10,940 nt of DNA. Source: CAZDIO01 sp964505555 (GTDB taxonomy: Bacteria; Bdellovibrionota_C; UBA2361; SZUA-149; CAZDIO01). A model generated the notes under the pieces. That model did no database searches. It was given only the letters and a program-made list of their open reading frames with translations, and had not been told where the DNA came from. Numbering within the stretch: the first letter of the stretch is position 1; each line of letters opens with the position of its first letter. Of this stretch, positions 4,842 to 10,940 are shown piece after piece. A program made the position numbers and the translations under genes. The DNA is taken from contig CAZDIO010000149.1 in NCBI GenBank assembly GCA_964505555.1, forward strand, positions 1 through 10,940, written 5' to 3'.

Positions 4842-5474
4842 ATGCTTACTGATTTTAAATTTCTTTTAGGTATTTCCGCTCCTGTTGTTTTCATTGTTGG
4901 TTACATTCCCTACTTGATCGATATAATGAAGGGTCGTACGAAGCCGCATGCATTTTCTTGGCTCATTTGGGGGTTTTTGGATGCGATAGCTTTCTTCGCA
5001 CAACATGCTGAAGGGGGAGGAGCTGGTGCATGGGTTACTGGTATCGGCGCATTGGTCAGCTTTATTATTTTTGTCTTATCTTTGATTAAAGGAGAGAGAA
5101 ATATTACGAAAGGCGACTTCCTCTGTCTCATCATTGCAGTATCAGCAGTCCCAATTTGGCTCACCACTAAAACGCCCATCTGGTCCATAGTAATTGTTAC
5201 TATTATAGATTTGGTGGGGTTTGTCCCAACATTTAGAAAGTCATATTACAAACCGTTTGAGGAAACCGCATTTACATACTGGATGAGTTCCCTGAAATCA
5301 GTGCTATCGCTTTTAGCAATGGAGAAGTATTCTTTGGTAACTGTTCTTTATCCAGCATCGTTAACTTGTGGGATGCTAGTCTTTTTAATCATGTTGCATA
5401 CACGACGGAGAATAATTATGCCCACTCAGATTCTCGGGGCTGGGGCTGACGTTTCTCGAACTAATGGCACTTAA
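4842..5474 (+). CDS. PQ-loop/SemiSWEET-like multi-span membrane protein
   Basis: The product is 210 residues with about seven hydrophobic segments (roughly 7-27, 37-55, 63-82, 91-107, 112-130, 145-160, 163-186). The first half has GYIPYLIDIMKGRTKPHAFSW (20-40) and the second VGFVPTFRKSYYKPFEETAF (125-144). These look like two copies of a PQ-loop style unit: a Pro in the first helix, then a short basic loop, then helix two. PQ-loop proteins move small solutes, such as sugars and amino acids, across membranes. The family call is by resemblance only. The ATG at 4842 has a weak ribosome site (AAAGACG, rather far). Residues from about 189 on (RRIIMPTQILGAG and following) are encoded within the attC, so the tail is probably a read-through end. 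Confidence 0.6.
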   Translation: MLTDFKFLLGISAPVVFIVGYIPYLIDIMKGRTKPHAFSWLIWGFLDAIAFFAQHAEGGGAGAWVTGIGALVSFIIFVLSLIKGERNITKGDFLCLIIAVSAVPIWLTTKTPIWSIVIVTIIDLVGFVPTFRKSYYKPFEETAFTYWMSSLKSVLSLLAMEKYSLVTVLYPASLTCGMLVFLIMLHTRRRIIMPTQILGAGADVSRTNGT

Positions 5475-5482
5475 CGTTGTCC
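5407..5482 (+). other. attC: attC site of the membrane-protein cassette; last clear site of the array
   Basis: R'' is GGAGAAT (5407-5413, final T instead of C), with spacer AATTA. The left arm TGCC-C-A..AG-A-TTC (5419-5433) pairs with GAACTAATGGCA (5458-5469), with extra C and extra A in the left arm, as in other sites. CTTAAC leads to R' GTTGTCC (5476-5482). It overlaps the 3' end of the membrane-protein gene. The CCAATCATCAGG repeat begins 2 nt after R'. Confidence 0.62.
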
Positions 5483-5484
5483 CC

Positions 5485-5510
5485 CCAATCATCAGGTGTC
5501 AGAGAGTTTC
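5485..5510 (+). repeat. CCAATCATCAGG repeat, copy 4 (truncated)
   Basis: Only CCAATCATCAGGTGTCAGAG and AGTTTC are kept; the sequence then changes to unrelated DNA, so the second half of the hairpin is lost. It directly follows the last attC core. Confidence 0.75.
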
Positions 5511-5530
5511 TATATCCTCCTGGTATGGGG

Positions 5531-5684
5531 TCACGGCCATTAAGTTAAGGATCTGAAAGAAAGATTTATAGAACCACAGAACCACAGAGGCACAGAGCCG
5601 CAGAGAAGATCAATAAAATCTTTTTTTCTCTGTGTCTCTGCGCCTCTGTGGTTCTATAAAAAATACTTAACTTAATGGCCGTGA
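5531..5684. repeat. 154-bp MITE-like inverted repeat, CACAGAG type
   Basis: It has perfect 19-bp ends: TCACGGCCATTAAGTTAAG (5531-5549) and its complement (5666-5684). Inside, TTTATAGAACCACAGA pairs with the mirrored TCTGTGGTTCTATAAA, and the centre carries repeated CACAGAG units. It carries no gene. CACAGAG-rich palindromes are widely dispersed, non-coding elements in environmental bacterial genomes. Bases 5685-5853 beyond it hold no recognisable feature. Confidence 0.8.
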
Positions 5685-5853
5685 GGCCGTACTAGAAGGA
5701 AACGGTTTGCCGGTTACTCTTTCTTTGGGAGGTTAGATTCCCCGCAAGCCAGGTAGAGGATCCCGACGAAGCTCGGCCGAAGAGTCAAGACTGGTCCACC
5801 TAGATTCAATATCCAAGTGCAACAGCTCTTGCGGGAAACGGTTAATGTGGAGC

Positions 5854-6852
5854 TTACCAATTCGAGCGACTTCGATCTCCACCTAAGACCGAATCTACCT
5901 TGATCCAGTCTTGATCAAGTTCCATGGATTTTATGTTTGAAGCGATCGACTTCGTCCGGGAAGAAAAATCCTTTTTCCAAACTTGGCCATCTGCAGCCAC
6001 AACAAAAGTAGCGTCGCCACTCACCTTCCATTCAACGGGATAGGCCAAAATTGCAAAGCCATTAACTAAGCGACCATCTTTGAGATACGACTTTTCTCCA
6101 CCGAGAGTCATGCCACCCTGCGCATTGAGGATCTTATACTTATAGCCATAGTAGGTAGGGATCCCTTTGGGATTATGGGTGTATCCCTCGTCGAGTGCTT
6201 GTGAAACGATGCCGTCGATTGGACTCGACTCAGCCTCATCCTTGGCGGGCCAATATAAGCCGTCTTGATTGCCAGGAGAACTGTTGAATTTTTGCGCGAA
6301 TTCCAAGATGCCATCGCCATTTCGATCGCGTGCTTTATATTCCGCCTGTGCTTTCACGAGTGCCCGTAACGTGTCAACGGTTGCCACTTCGTTGAGTGCT
6401 CGCCTGATTTTCAGATCTGCCTGCGAGGCATATTCCGTCGCAAAATTCCAGCCCTTGCCTCTATTGACAAGCGGAATGTGCAAATCCCAACCTTCGATGC
6501 CATATCGAATAAGGTACCACTGTTCATTTTTAAAATCGGAACTTTTAACTGGAAACAACTCGGCTCGTTGCTCGAAGCGTTTCGACAATCGTCGCAAGAC
6601 AACCGCGTCGCCAGCAGTATCACCGGTAAAGAAAAGATCGCGAGAATCTTTGCCAAACATCTCGCTTAAGCGCGCATTGTCGGCAGATTTAAGAGCTGTT
6701 TTTAAAGCCTCGAGCGCCTCTTCTGCAGTATCGAACATAACCTGCCCGGAGCGACCTTTCTCAGCATGCGCCGGAGGAGAAAGACTAATCAATAAAAGAG
6801 TGACAAAGAAATACGAGAGCGTGAGTTTTTGTAATGTAGTTTTCACGGGCAT
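5854..6852 (-). CDS. Exported DUF2950-family protein
   Basis: The product is 332 residues with a strong ribosome site (GGAGGAG, close to ATG). A signal peptide occupies residues 1-30 (hydrophobic FFVTLLLISL, cleavage after AHA). DUF2950 marks follow along the whole length: FDTAEEALEALKTAL (40-54), LFFTGDTAGD (73-82), GWDLHIPLVNRGKGWNF (121-137), EYKARDRNGDGILEFAQKF (171-189), SSPGNQDGLYWPA (191-203), YYGYKYKILNAQGG (234-247), GRLVNGFAILAYPVEWKVSG (260-279) and FVVAADGQVWKKD (283-295). The DRNGDGILE segment looks like a calcium-binding loop but is part of the family's normal pattern. The role is unknown; it should act in the periplasm or on the cell surface. The frequent DUF3300 partner gene is not in the window. 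Confidence 0.85.
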   Translation of the reverse strand: MPVKTTLQKLTLSYFFVTLLLISLSPPAHAEKGRSGQVMFDTAEEALEALKTALKSADNARLSEMFGKDSRDLFFTGDTAGDAVVLRRLSKRFEQRAELFPVKSSDFKNEQWYLIRYGIEGWDLHIPLVNRGKGWNFATEYASQADLKIRRALNEVATVDTLRALVKAQAEYKARDRNGDGILEFAQKFNSSPGNQDGLYWPAKDEAESSPIDGIVSQALDEGYTHNPKGIPTYYGYKYKILNAQGGMTLGGEKSYLKDGRLVNGFAILAYPVEWKVSGDATFVVAADGQVWKKDFSSRTKSIASNIKSMELDQDWIKVDSVLGGDRSRSNW

Positions 6853-6940
6853 GATCTCCTCCTTTCAGGGTTCCGAGTCTTCGCTACTCACCTTATCTCA
6901 GTGACCGAGCTATTACAATCTGTTCTATGATTCGAAATAT

Positions 6941-6976
6941 AGTCGCGTTAAGGACGTTTAAGCGACTTTTATTTTA
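6941..6976 (+). terminator. Hairpin with T-run in the DUF2950-hemF intergenic region
   Basis: AGTCGC-G-TTAA (6941-6951) pairs with TTAA-GCGACT (6958-6967), followed by TTTTATTTTA. By shape it is a + strand terminator, but no + strand gene lies upstream. On the - strand it could still pause transcripts coming from hemF. Confidence 0.35.
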
Positions 6977-7009
6977 ATATCGTTAGGGCACCGCGCGCCG
7001 ATTCCGGGT

Positions 7010-7083
7010 CCAATCATCAGGTGCCAATCATCAGGTGTCAGAGAGTTTCTGAAACCTAAGTAACATTAAGAACACTTACTAAG
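7010..7083 (+). repeat. CCAATCATCAGG repeat, copy 5 with duplicated head
   Basis: The first 14 nt (CCAATCATCAGGTG) occur twice in tandem (7010-7023, 7024-7037), followed by the usual hairpin (GGTGTCAGA/TCTGAAACC), CTAAGTAACAT and CACTTACTAA. It lies outside the inferred cassette array, 36 nt after the hemF stop, so the family is not confined to cassettes. Confidence 0.75.
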
Positions 7084-7119
7084 AGACAGGTGCTCTGGCA
7101 TCTCTTTTGATGCCCTTTC

Positions 7120-8025
7120 CTAAACCCACTCCCGTGGATTATGAAGGACGTTCATGAGTGCTTCTTCTTGGCTTCCTGGTGAGGGTTCGTAGTTGTAAAT
7201 CCAATTTACGGTCGGGGGGAGTGACATCAGGATTGATTCTGTTCTTCCACCAGTGGCAAGTCCAAACTGGGTTCCTCGATCGTAGAGGAGATTAAATTCT
7301 ACATATCGTCCCCGGCGAAGAAGTTGGAACGTTCTCTCCTCGTCTCCCCACGGTTCAGATCTTCTCCGTTCAACAATCGGACGATACGCTTCAAGAAATG
7401 TGCTGGGGAGTGTCTCCATAAATTTCCAGTAACTTGGAAGGAGTTCGGGATCTTCTCTCCCTAAGTAGTCAAAAAAAATCCCACCAATTCCCCTTGTCTC
7501 ATTTCGGTGGGGGAGGAAAAAATATTCATCACACCACCGTTTAAACTTTTGATAAAAGGTTTTATTGTGAAGATCGCAGCTGTTTTTAATCGTTTGATGA
7601 AAGTGGATCGCATCTTCTTCAAAGAGGTAATAAGGGGTAAGATCCATCCCTCCGCCAAACCAGGCTTTCTCGCCAATTTCAAGATAGCGAACATTTGCAT
7701 GAGTCGTTGGAACCATCGGGGAGAGAGGGTGAAGGACTAATGAAAGCCCTGTAGCAAAGAGATTTACCTCCCGTTCTGCACCGATAATTCGTTTTCCTTG
7801 TTCCGGAGTAAGCACCCCCCAGACCTCGCTGTAGCTGACCCCGGCGCGCTCAAAAATATCTCCTCCACTGAGTATCCCTGTTCTTCCCCCTCCCTGAAGA
7901 GAGCTACTTCCAACAGGGCGTTCCCAGGAATCTTGGAGAAACGGTTCCTTTTCACCTAAGGCTTCAAGTGCGGTGCAGATCTCTCGTTGGGATTGTGAAA
8001 AAAAGTCGGCATAGTGACGCTTCAT
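7120..8025 (-). CDS. hemF: Oxygen-dependent coproporphyrinogen III oxidase
   Basis: The product is 301 residues, close to the 299 of E. coli HemF, and complete. It converts coproporphyrinogen III to protoporphyrinogen IX in haem synthesis, using O2, in the cytosol as a homodimer. Signature blocks are intact: GGGRTGILSGGDIFERAGVSYS (46-67), AWFGGGMDLTPYYLFEEDAIHFH (121-143), FFLPHRNETRGIGGIFFDYL (169-188) and RRGRYVEFNLLYDRGTQFGLATGGRTESILMSLPP (237-271). The conserved His residues near 109, 143 and 173 are present. The start at 8025 gives the family N-terminus, but no clear ribosome site precedes it. It stands alone, with mobile palindromes on both sides. The dependence on oxygen indicates an aerobic or microaerobic host. 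Confidence 0.96.
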   Translation of the reverse strand: MKRHYADFFSQSQREICTALEALGEKEPFLQDSWERPVGSSSLQGGGRTGILSGGDIFERAGVSYSEVWGVLTPEQGKRIIGAEREVNLFATGLSLVLHPLSPMVPTTHANVRYLEIGEKAWFGGGMDLTPYYLFEEDAIHFHQTIKNSCDLHNKTFYQKFKRWCDEYFFLPHRNETRGIGGIFFDYLGREDPELLPSYWKFMETLPSTFLEAYRPIVERRRSEPWGDEERTFQLLRRGRYVEFNLLYDRGTQFGLATGGRTESILMSLPPTVNWIYNYEPSPGSQEEALMNVLHNPREWV

Positions 8026-8103
8026 GGAGGGAAGTTATCACAAAAAAAGGGGGATTCAAAAAGGCCGTTAAGCGCTGTTTTATATTATCGAAATCCGAAC
8101 CTA

Positions 8104-8204
8104 CCTGTTGTTGCGAGCCGGGAGGCCCGGCTGCCGGGAGAGGCGAAGCAATCTCGAACCTCATTGGTAATATGAGATTGCTTCGCTCCGCTCACAACGA
8201 CAGG
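8104..8204. repeat. REP/MITE-like palindrome, GCGAAGCAATCTC type
   Basis: The outer arms CCTGTTGTTGCGAGC (8104-8118) and GCTCACAACGACAGG (8190-8204) are complementary with two mismatches. The inner arms GCGAAGCAATCTC (8143-8155) and GAGATTGCTTCGC (8174-8186) pair perfectly over 13 bp. This matches the widely dispersed bacterial element type with the core GCGAAGCAATCTC. It is non-coding and lies upstream of hemF, between hemF and the peptidase gene. Confidence 0.8.
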
Positions 8205-8228
8205 TGCAGTTTTTTAAATCTTTTTTCT

Positions 8229-8250
8229 TAACTCTGTGAAACTCTGTGTT
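8229..8250. repeat. Short CACAGAG-type remnant
   Basis: ACTCTGTGAA followed by ACTCTGTG is a tandem of the same unit (CACAGAG on the - strand) found in the 154-bp element at 5531-5684. No inverted ends are visible, so it is probably a fragment. Confidence 0.5.
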
Positions 8251-8313
8251 CATCAAAAAAGAGCTCACAGATACCAAACGCAAGTATCACACAGAACAAC
8301 CACTGAAATTAAT

Positions 8314-9195
8314 TTAAGGGTGTTGATTTCCCGAAGAGGCCCAACGTTTGATCTGTGTGGCGAGACCTTTTTCAAATTTTGATTGTTTCTCACCAAAAGA
8401 CAACTCAAACGCTTCTTCAGGGGTTTTCAACTCCCGCAAATTCTTTAAATAGTTGCGAACTGCTGCAAAACCACGTCGATTAATCAACGTTCTTGTAGCA
8501 AAGAGTGATTCTGCATATGCGGTTGGTACAAGGGAATCATCAAGAAGGGTAAACCCATCTTGAAGATGTGCAAGAGGAAGTGGATCGTTGTGTTGCGCCC
8601 ACTTTCGAAGCGCTGGACCAAGGAGAGGATTTGGCTCTCCTTCAATGAGTTGAGCAAGACCCTCATCAAGCCATGCTGGACAACGGTTTTCAGAAAGCTC
8701 AGCAATAACTGCATGGACATACTCATGACGAAGAGCTCTCTTTAAGTGGTGTTTGTTGAGTGCTTCATTTGAAGCAACAGGAACGGTAATCTCTCCCCCA
8801 AAATACATCGCACTTGTCCATGAAGGTGCACCCGTTGCATCTCGAAATTCATCAGGGGTGAGAAACCGAAGCGTGACACGATTTCTAGGGATCGTATCAA
8901 ATACGCGCTTTAGCTCCTCAAAGGTAGTGTTTAAAACCTCAAGAGAATCATCAACGGCGGTCTCTACGTAGGGGTTCTTACCGAGTGAAGATTGCTTTGT
9001 CGCTCCTACATGAAGAGTAAAACGAGGAGTAGAGTATGTTAGAACTGCTTCTGGGCCTGCAGAGTTGCAAGGAGGGGGACAGAAAAGAATTGCTGCGTAA
9101 ATTAAGCACTGCATTTGCAGCACTTTAAACAACGTGAAGCAATCTTGTCGAGATAAGACTTTAAGAAAAGTCTTTTTTGTACCTAAAAAAACCAT
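8314..9195 (-). CDS. Exported zinc metallopeptidase, MA-like (gluzincin) type
   Basis: The product is up to 293 residues. The zinc site is HEYVH (157-161) with the third ligand Glu178 in WLDEGLAQLIEG (176-187), 17 residues after the second histidine; this is the gluzincin arrangement of Peptidase_MA-like proteins. A hydrophobic stretch MQCLIYAAILFCPPPCNSAG (28-47) looks like a signal sequence. The true start may therefore be ATG at 9114 (residue 28) rather than 9195; neither has a good ribosome site. It is probably periplasmic and cleaves proteins or peptides; the substrate is unknown. The C-terminal half (190-293) is helical, with a repeat-like AYAESLFATRTLINRRGF segment seen in such peptidases. 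It is transcribed towards hemF but 288 nt away, with two repeats between. Confidence 0.82.
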   Translation of the reverse strand: MVFLGTKKTFLKVLSRQDCFTLFKVLQMQCLIYAAILFCPPPCNSAGPEAVLTYSTPRFTLHVGATKQSSLGKNPYVETAVDDSLEVLNTTFEELKRVFDTIPRNRVTLRFLTPDEFRDATGAPSWTSAMYFGGEITVPVASNEALNKHHLKRALRHEYVHAVIAELSENRCPAWLDEGLAQLIEGEPNPLLGPALRKWAQHNDPLPLAHLQDGFTLLDDSLVPTAYAESLFATRTLINRRGFAAVRNYLKNLRELKTPEEAFELSFGEKQSKFEKGLATQIKRWASSGNQHP

Positions 9196-9490
9196 TGGAA
9201 CAACAACTGCTTAAAACCGTACTACTAGGAAAAACTTCTTTTGATCCTAGTTAATTAATCGGCTATATTACCGCAAACATAAACCAGAATTAATTAAGCC
9301 ATAAACGATTGAATTTAATTGAAATTTTGTTATATGGGAAATGTCGTCCGGTAAATTAATCGTTTTTAGCCTCGAAAGAGTTGAGAACTGACCCTCCTTC
9401 GAGATAGTGGCTTAAAAACAGAGCTTTTTGCGGAGTGCATAGGTAGAGCGCATAAAACACAGTCTTCAAGGAGAAATTCAAGGAGTAAAT
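9196..9490 (+). promoter_or_regulatory. Divergent intergenic region with candidate aldolase promoter
   Basis: This AT-rich region separates the peptidase gene (-) from the aldolase gene (+). TTGAAT (9309-9314), a 16-nt spacer and TATATG (9331-9336) form a moderate promoter. An inverted repeat AAACGATT-G-AATTT (9303-9316) and AAATTAATCGTTT (9353-9365) brackets it and could be an operator. TTAATTAA occurs twice (9251, 9291). The aldolase ribosome site is a doubled AAGGAG just before 9491. No RNA gene is seen here. Confidence 0.4.
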
Positions 9491-10411
9491 ATGACCCCTC
9501 GAGTAAAAGAGATCCTCAGTTGGTATGAAAATGAAAATCCTGGCGTCCGGGCAAATCTCTATCGCTTGATGGGCAGTGGAAATCTTGCGGGAACAGGGAA
9601 ATTTGTAATCTTGCCTGTTGATCAGGGCTTTGAACACGGTCCGGCTCGAAGTTTTGCTGTAAACCCCCCGGCATACGATCCCCGATTTCACTTCAGCCTG
9701 GCACTTGAATCTGGTTGTAACGCATACGCTGCACCACTTGGGTTTCTCACTTCTTGCGCCGGAGAGTTTGCTGGAGAGATTCCGCTGATTTTAAAACTCA
9801 ACAACTCAGATAGCCTGGTCGGGGGAGCAAATCCGTGTCCCGCAGTTACTGCGAGTGTAAAAGATGCGCTTCGTATCGGCGCGGTGGCTGTTGGTTTTAC
9901 GATTTATCCAGGATCTACGTATCGTAATGAGATGTATTCACAACTTCGAGAGATCTCTGAAGAGGCACGGAGTGTGGGTCTTGCGGTGGTGGTTTGGTCT
10001 TATCCTCGTGGGGAAGGGATCTCTAAAAAAGGGGAAACAGCACTTGATGTTATCGCCTACGCGGCACAGATTGCAGCGCAACTAGGGGCGCACATCATCA
10101 AGGTAAAGCCACCAACAGAATACATTGAGCAGGAAGCAGCAAAAAAGGTTTATGAGAAGGCAGGAATTCCCTTAGGACGCCTTTCTGAGCGAGTTGCGCA
10201 TGTTGTTCAGAGTGCCTTTAATGGAAAACGTATTGTGATCTTCTCAGGAGGAGAGGCCAAGGGAGATAGCGAGATGATTGAAGAGATTAAGCAACTTGCT
10301 GCTGGAGGAAGCTTTGGATCAATTATCGGAAGAAACTCATTTCAGCGCAAACGAGAAGACGCCATAAAGATGTTACACATGGTGCAGTCGATTTATAAAG
10401 AAGCGGCGTAG
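9491..10411 (+). CDS. Class I fructose-bisphosphate aldolase, DhnA/archaeal type
   Basis: The product is 306 residues, a complete (beta/alpha)8 barrel. It splits fructose 1,6-bisphosphate into dihydroxyacetone phosphate and glyceraldehyde 3-phosphate (glycolysis and gluconeogenesis, cytosol) through a lysine Schiff base. Seen: PVDQGFEHGP (42-51), the family's N-terminal Asp motif; GAVAVGFTIYPGS (130-142); HIIKVKPP (201-208), which holds the Schiff-base lysine (K204 likely, K206 possible); and the phosphate-binding ends FSGGEAKG (251-258) and IIGRNSFQR (278-286). The start has an AAGGAG ribosome site 5 nt upstream. It is monocistronic and converges on the next gene. It belongs to the E. coli FbaB group; the related enzyme of aromatic synthesis is less likely given the GGEAK and GRNSFQR motifs. 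Confidence 0.9.
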   Translation: MTPRVKEILSWYENENPGVRANLYRLMGSGNLAGTGKFVILPVDQGFEHGPARSFAVNPPAYDPRFHFSLALESGCNAYAAPLGFLTSCAGEFAGEIPLILKLNNSDSLVGGANPCPAVTASVKDALRIGAVAVGFTIYPGSTYRNEMYSQLREISEEARSVGLAVVVWSYPRGEGISKKGETALDVIAYAAQIAAQLGAHIIKVKPPTEYIEQEAAKKVYEKAGIPLGRLSERVAHVVQSAFNGKRIVIFSGGEAKGDSEMIEEIKQLAAGGSFGSIIGRNSFQRKREDAIKMLHMVQSIYKEAA

Positions 10412-10412
10412 C

Positions 10413-10432
10413 TATTTTTTCCTTTAAAAATA
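10413..10432. terminator. AT-rich bidirectional hairpin between convergent genes
   Basis: TATTTTT (10413-10419) pairs with AAAAATA (10426-10432) in the 25-nt gap between the aldolase stop and the stop of the convergent hydrolase gene, and T-runs are present on both strands. The stem is weak, so it is a plausible shared terminator only. Confidence 0.35.
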
Positions 10433-10436
10433 TCTT

Positions 10437-10940
10437 CTAAAAAATATATTCTCGCCCTGCTTCAGCGACGGTGAGTTCTGATTCATGTTGTTCGCGTACG
10501 GAGTCTTCGTAATGAGTAAGGATCAATAACTCACGTAAGTCTTGGGGGAGAGAAAGTAGTTCCTCATAGGCTGCATGAACAACGCCTCGTGATATTTCAA
10601 ATGAGCAGTCATGAAAGATTGCTTTCAATCCATAGATATTTGCAAGCCGCTCAAGGAGCTCTGGTTGAAAGGTGGTATCGGTCGTAAGCAATACAATGTC
10701 ATTGACGATCATTCCGTGTGAGACCATTCCTGGAATATGGGGAACTCTCACCAATCGAATCGAAAGATCGCCAAGTTGAAAAGGGCTTGTGCTTGAATCA
10801 AATGTCGTTGTTATTGGCACCCAGGTAAAGAAGGTATCAGGGGTCCCTTTCTGTCCATGTCCGGTGCTATCGACATAGTTTCCCATAAAATACTGAAGAA
10901 AACTATTCCATAGCTCAGGAAGTAAGGTGTGGTGTGCATA
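10437..10940 (-). CDS. Metallo-beta-lactamase-fold hydrolase (5' part outside window)
   Basis: The frame stays open to the right edge (residues YAHHTLLPELWNSFLQYFMG precede and include an internal Met at 10886), so the gene is cut and the N-terminal HxHxDH zinc motif lies outside. The visible C-terminal half has GMIVNDIVLLTTDTTF, with the bridging Asp; AIFHDCSF, with the His-Asp pair; and LLILTHYED, with the last His ligand. This pattern fits the RNase Z / class II cyclic-nucleotide phosphodiesterase branch of MBL enzymes rather than beta-lactamases proper. The substrate cannot be told from this half. It converges on the aldolase gene with a 25-nt gap. Confidence 0.8.
   Translation of the reverse strand, partial: YAHHTLLPELWNSFLQYFMGNYVDSTGHGQKGTPDTFFTWVPITTTFDSSTSPFQLGDLSIRLVRVPHIPGMVSHGMIVNDIVLLTTDTTFQPELLERLANIYGLKAIFHDCSFEISRGVVHAAYEELLSLPQDLRELLILTHYEDSVREQHESELTVAEAGREYIF

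Larger units (their letters stand above)
1..5482 (+). mobile_element. Integron gene-cassette array (partial, left end outside window)
   Basis: Seen: small unrelated genes are separated by imperfect palindromes whose outer ends are xxxAAC and GTTxxxx cores and whose left arms carry extra unpaired bases. These are the defining marks of attC sites. Known: integrons collect promoterless single-gene cassettes, each ending in an attC recognised as a folded single strand by the IntI tyrosine recombinase; toxin-antitoxin cassettes in either orientation are common in large chromosomal arrays. Inferred boundaries are near 135, 680, 1031, 1677 and 2387, with a last clear one at 5476. Between about 2925 and 5400 the boundaries are obscured by another repeat family. 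No integrase gene or attI is in the window; both should lie to the left, given the orientation of the sites. The right end of the array is inferred from the absence of a convincing attC after 5482. Confidence 0.78.

Noticed and set aside
4910..5188. A - strand ORF inside the membrane-protein gene
   Set aside because: Antisense shadow; no ribosome site, and the + strand product has coherent transmembrane helices.
6269..6904. A 211-residue + strand ORF opposite the DUF2950 gene
   Set aside because: Its composition (Ser/Arg/Lys rich, no motif) is what the antisense of a conserved coding gene gives; the - strand protein matches its family throughout.
6941..6988. A further attC ending at GTTAGGG (6982-6988) after the hairpin 6941-6967
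   Set aside because: The stem has one extra base in the left arm, but there is no R'' ending in AAC at the mirrored position, no NTAAC spacer, and nothing complementary to the start GTTGTCC of the preceding segment. Better read as a terminator-like hairpin.
2977..7083. The five CCAATCATCAGG repeats as a CRISPR array
   Set aside because: Spacing is hundreds to thousands of bases and irregular, copies differ in length, and there are no cas genes.
8026..8313. A gene between the peptidase gene and hemF
   Set aside because: The short frames here run through the palindromic element at 8104-8204 and have no ribosome sites.

Overview
The window is bacterial and falls into two different halves. Bases 1 to about 5482 read as part of a chromosomal integron cassette array on the + strand. 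Small unrelated genes follow one another, separated by imperfect palindromes that have the architecture of attC sites: an R'' core ending in AAC, a spacer of about 5 nt, an L'' arm with extra unpaired bases, a variable loop, an L' arm, a spacer usually NTAAC, and an R' core starting GTT. I place sites at 49-141, 594-686, 1621-1683, 2328-2393 and 5407-5482, a degenerate one at 979-1037, and a half site at 2911-2923. The extra bases lie in the left arm in every site checked, so the array reads left to right. An integrase gene would be expected beyond the left edge; none is in the window.

Cassette cargo in order: a DUF4279-type protein (174-644), a two-helix membrane protein (710-967), a BrnT/BrnA toxin-antitoxin pair on the - strand (1049-1550), a 110-residue unknown (1888-2220), a 106-residue unknown (2522-2842), a stretch with a 74-residue ORF (3287-3511) and a strongly structured candidate RNA (3550-3872), a RelE/RelB-type pair on the - strand (4101-4542), and a PQ-loop-like membrane protein (4842-5474). 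Both toxin-antitoxin pairs run against the array and have their own sigma70-like promoters. Most + strand cargo has no obvious promoter, as expected for cassettes read from a shared upstream promoter. In the right part of the array, clear attC sites give way to a repeat family headed CCAATCATCAGGTGTCAGAG, with five copies at 2977, 3889, 4619, 5485 and 7010. Two copies extend to about 200 bp.

From about 5530 the window looks like ordinary chromosome carrying dispersed palindromic elements. A 154-bp inverted-repeat element of the CACAGAG type sits at 5531-5684. It is followed on the - strand by an exported DUF2950 protein (5854-6852), aerobic coproporphyrinogen III oxidase HemF (7120-8025) and an exported zinc peptidase of the MA-like type (8314-9195). 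On the + strand comes an archaeal-type/DhnA class I fructose-bisphosphate aldolase (9491-10411), and on the - strand the C-terminal part of a metallo-beta-lactamase-fold hydrolase cut by the right edge (10437-10940). A second REP/MITE-like palindrome lies at 8104-8204.

HemF is oxygen dependent, so the host probably lives with oxygen. Several exported proteins with cleavable signals and the chromosomal integron suggest a Gram-negative environmental bacterium. I cannot name the phylum from the sequence. The genes of the right half do not form one pathway; they are separately oriented housekeeping and envelope genes.
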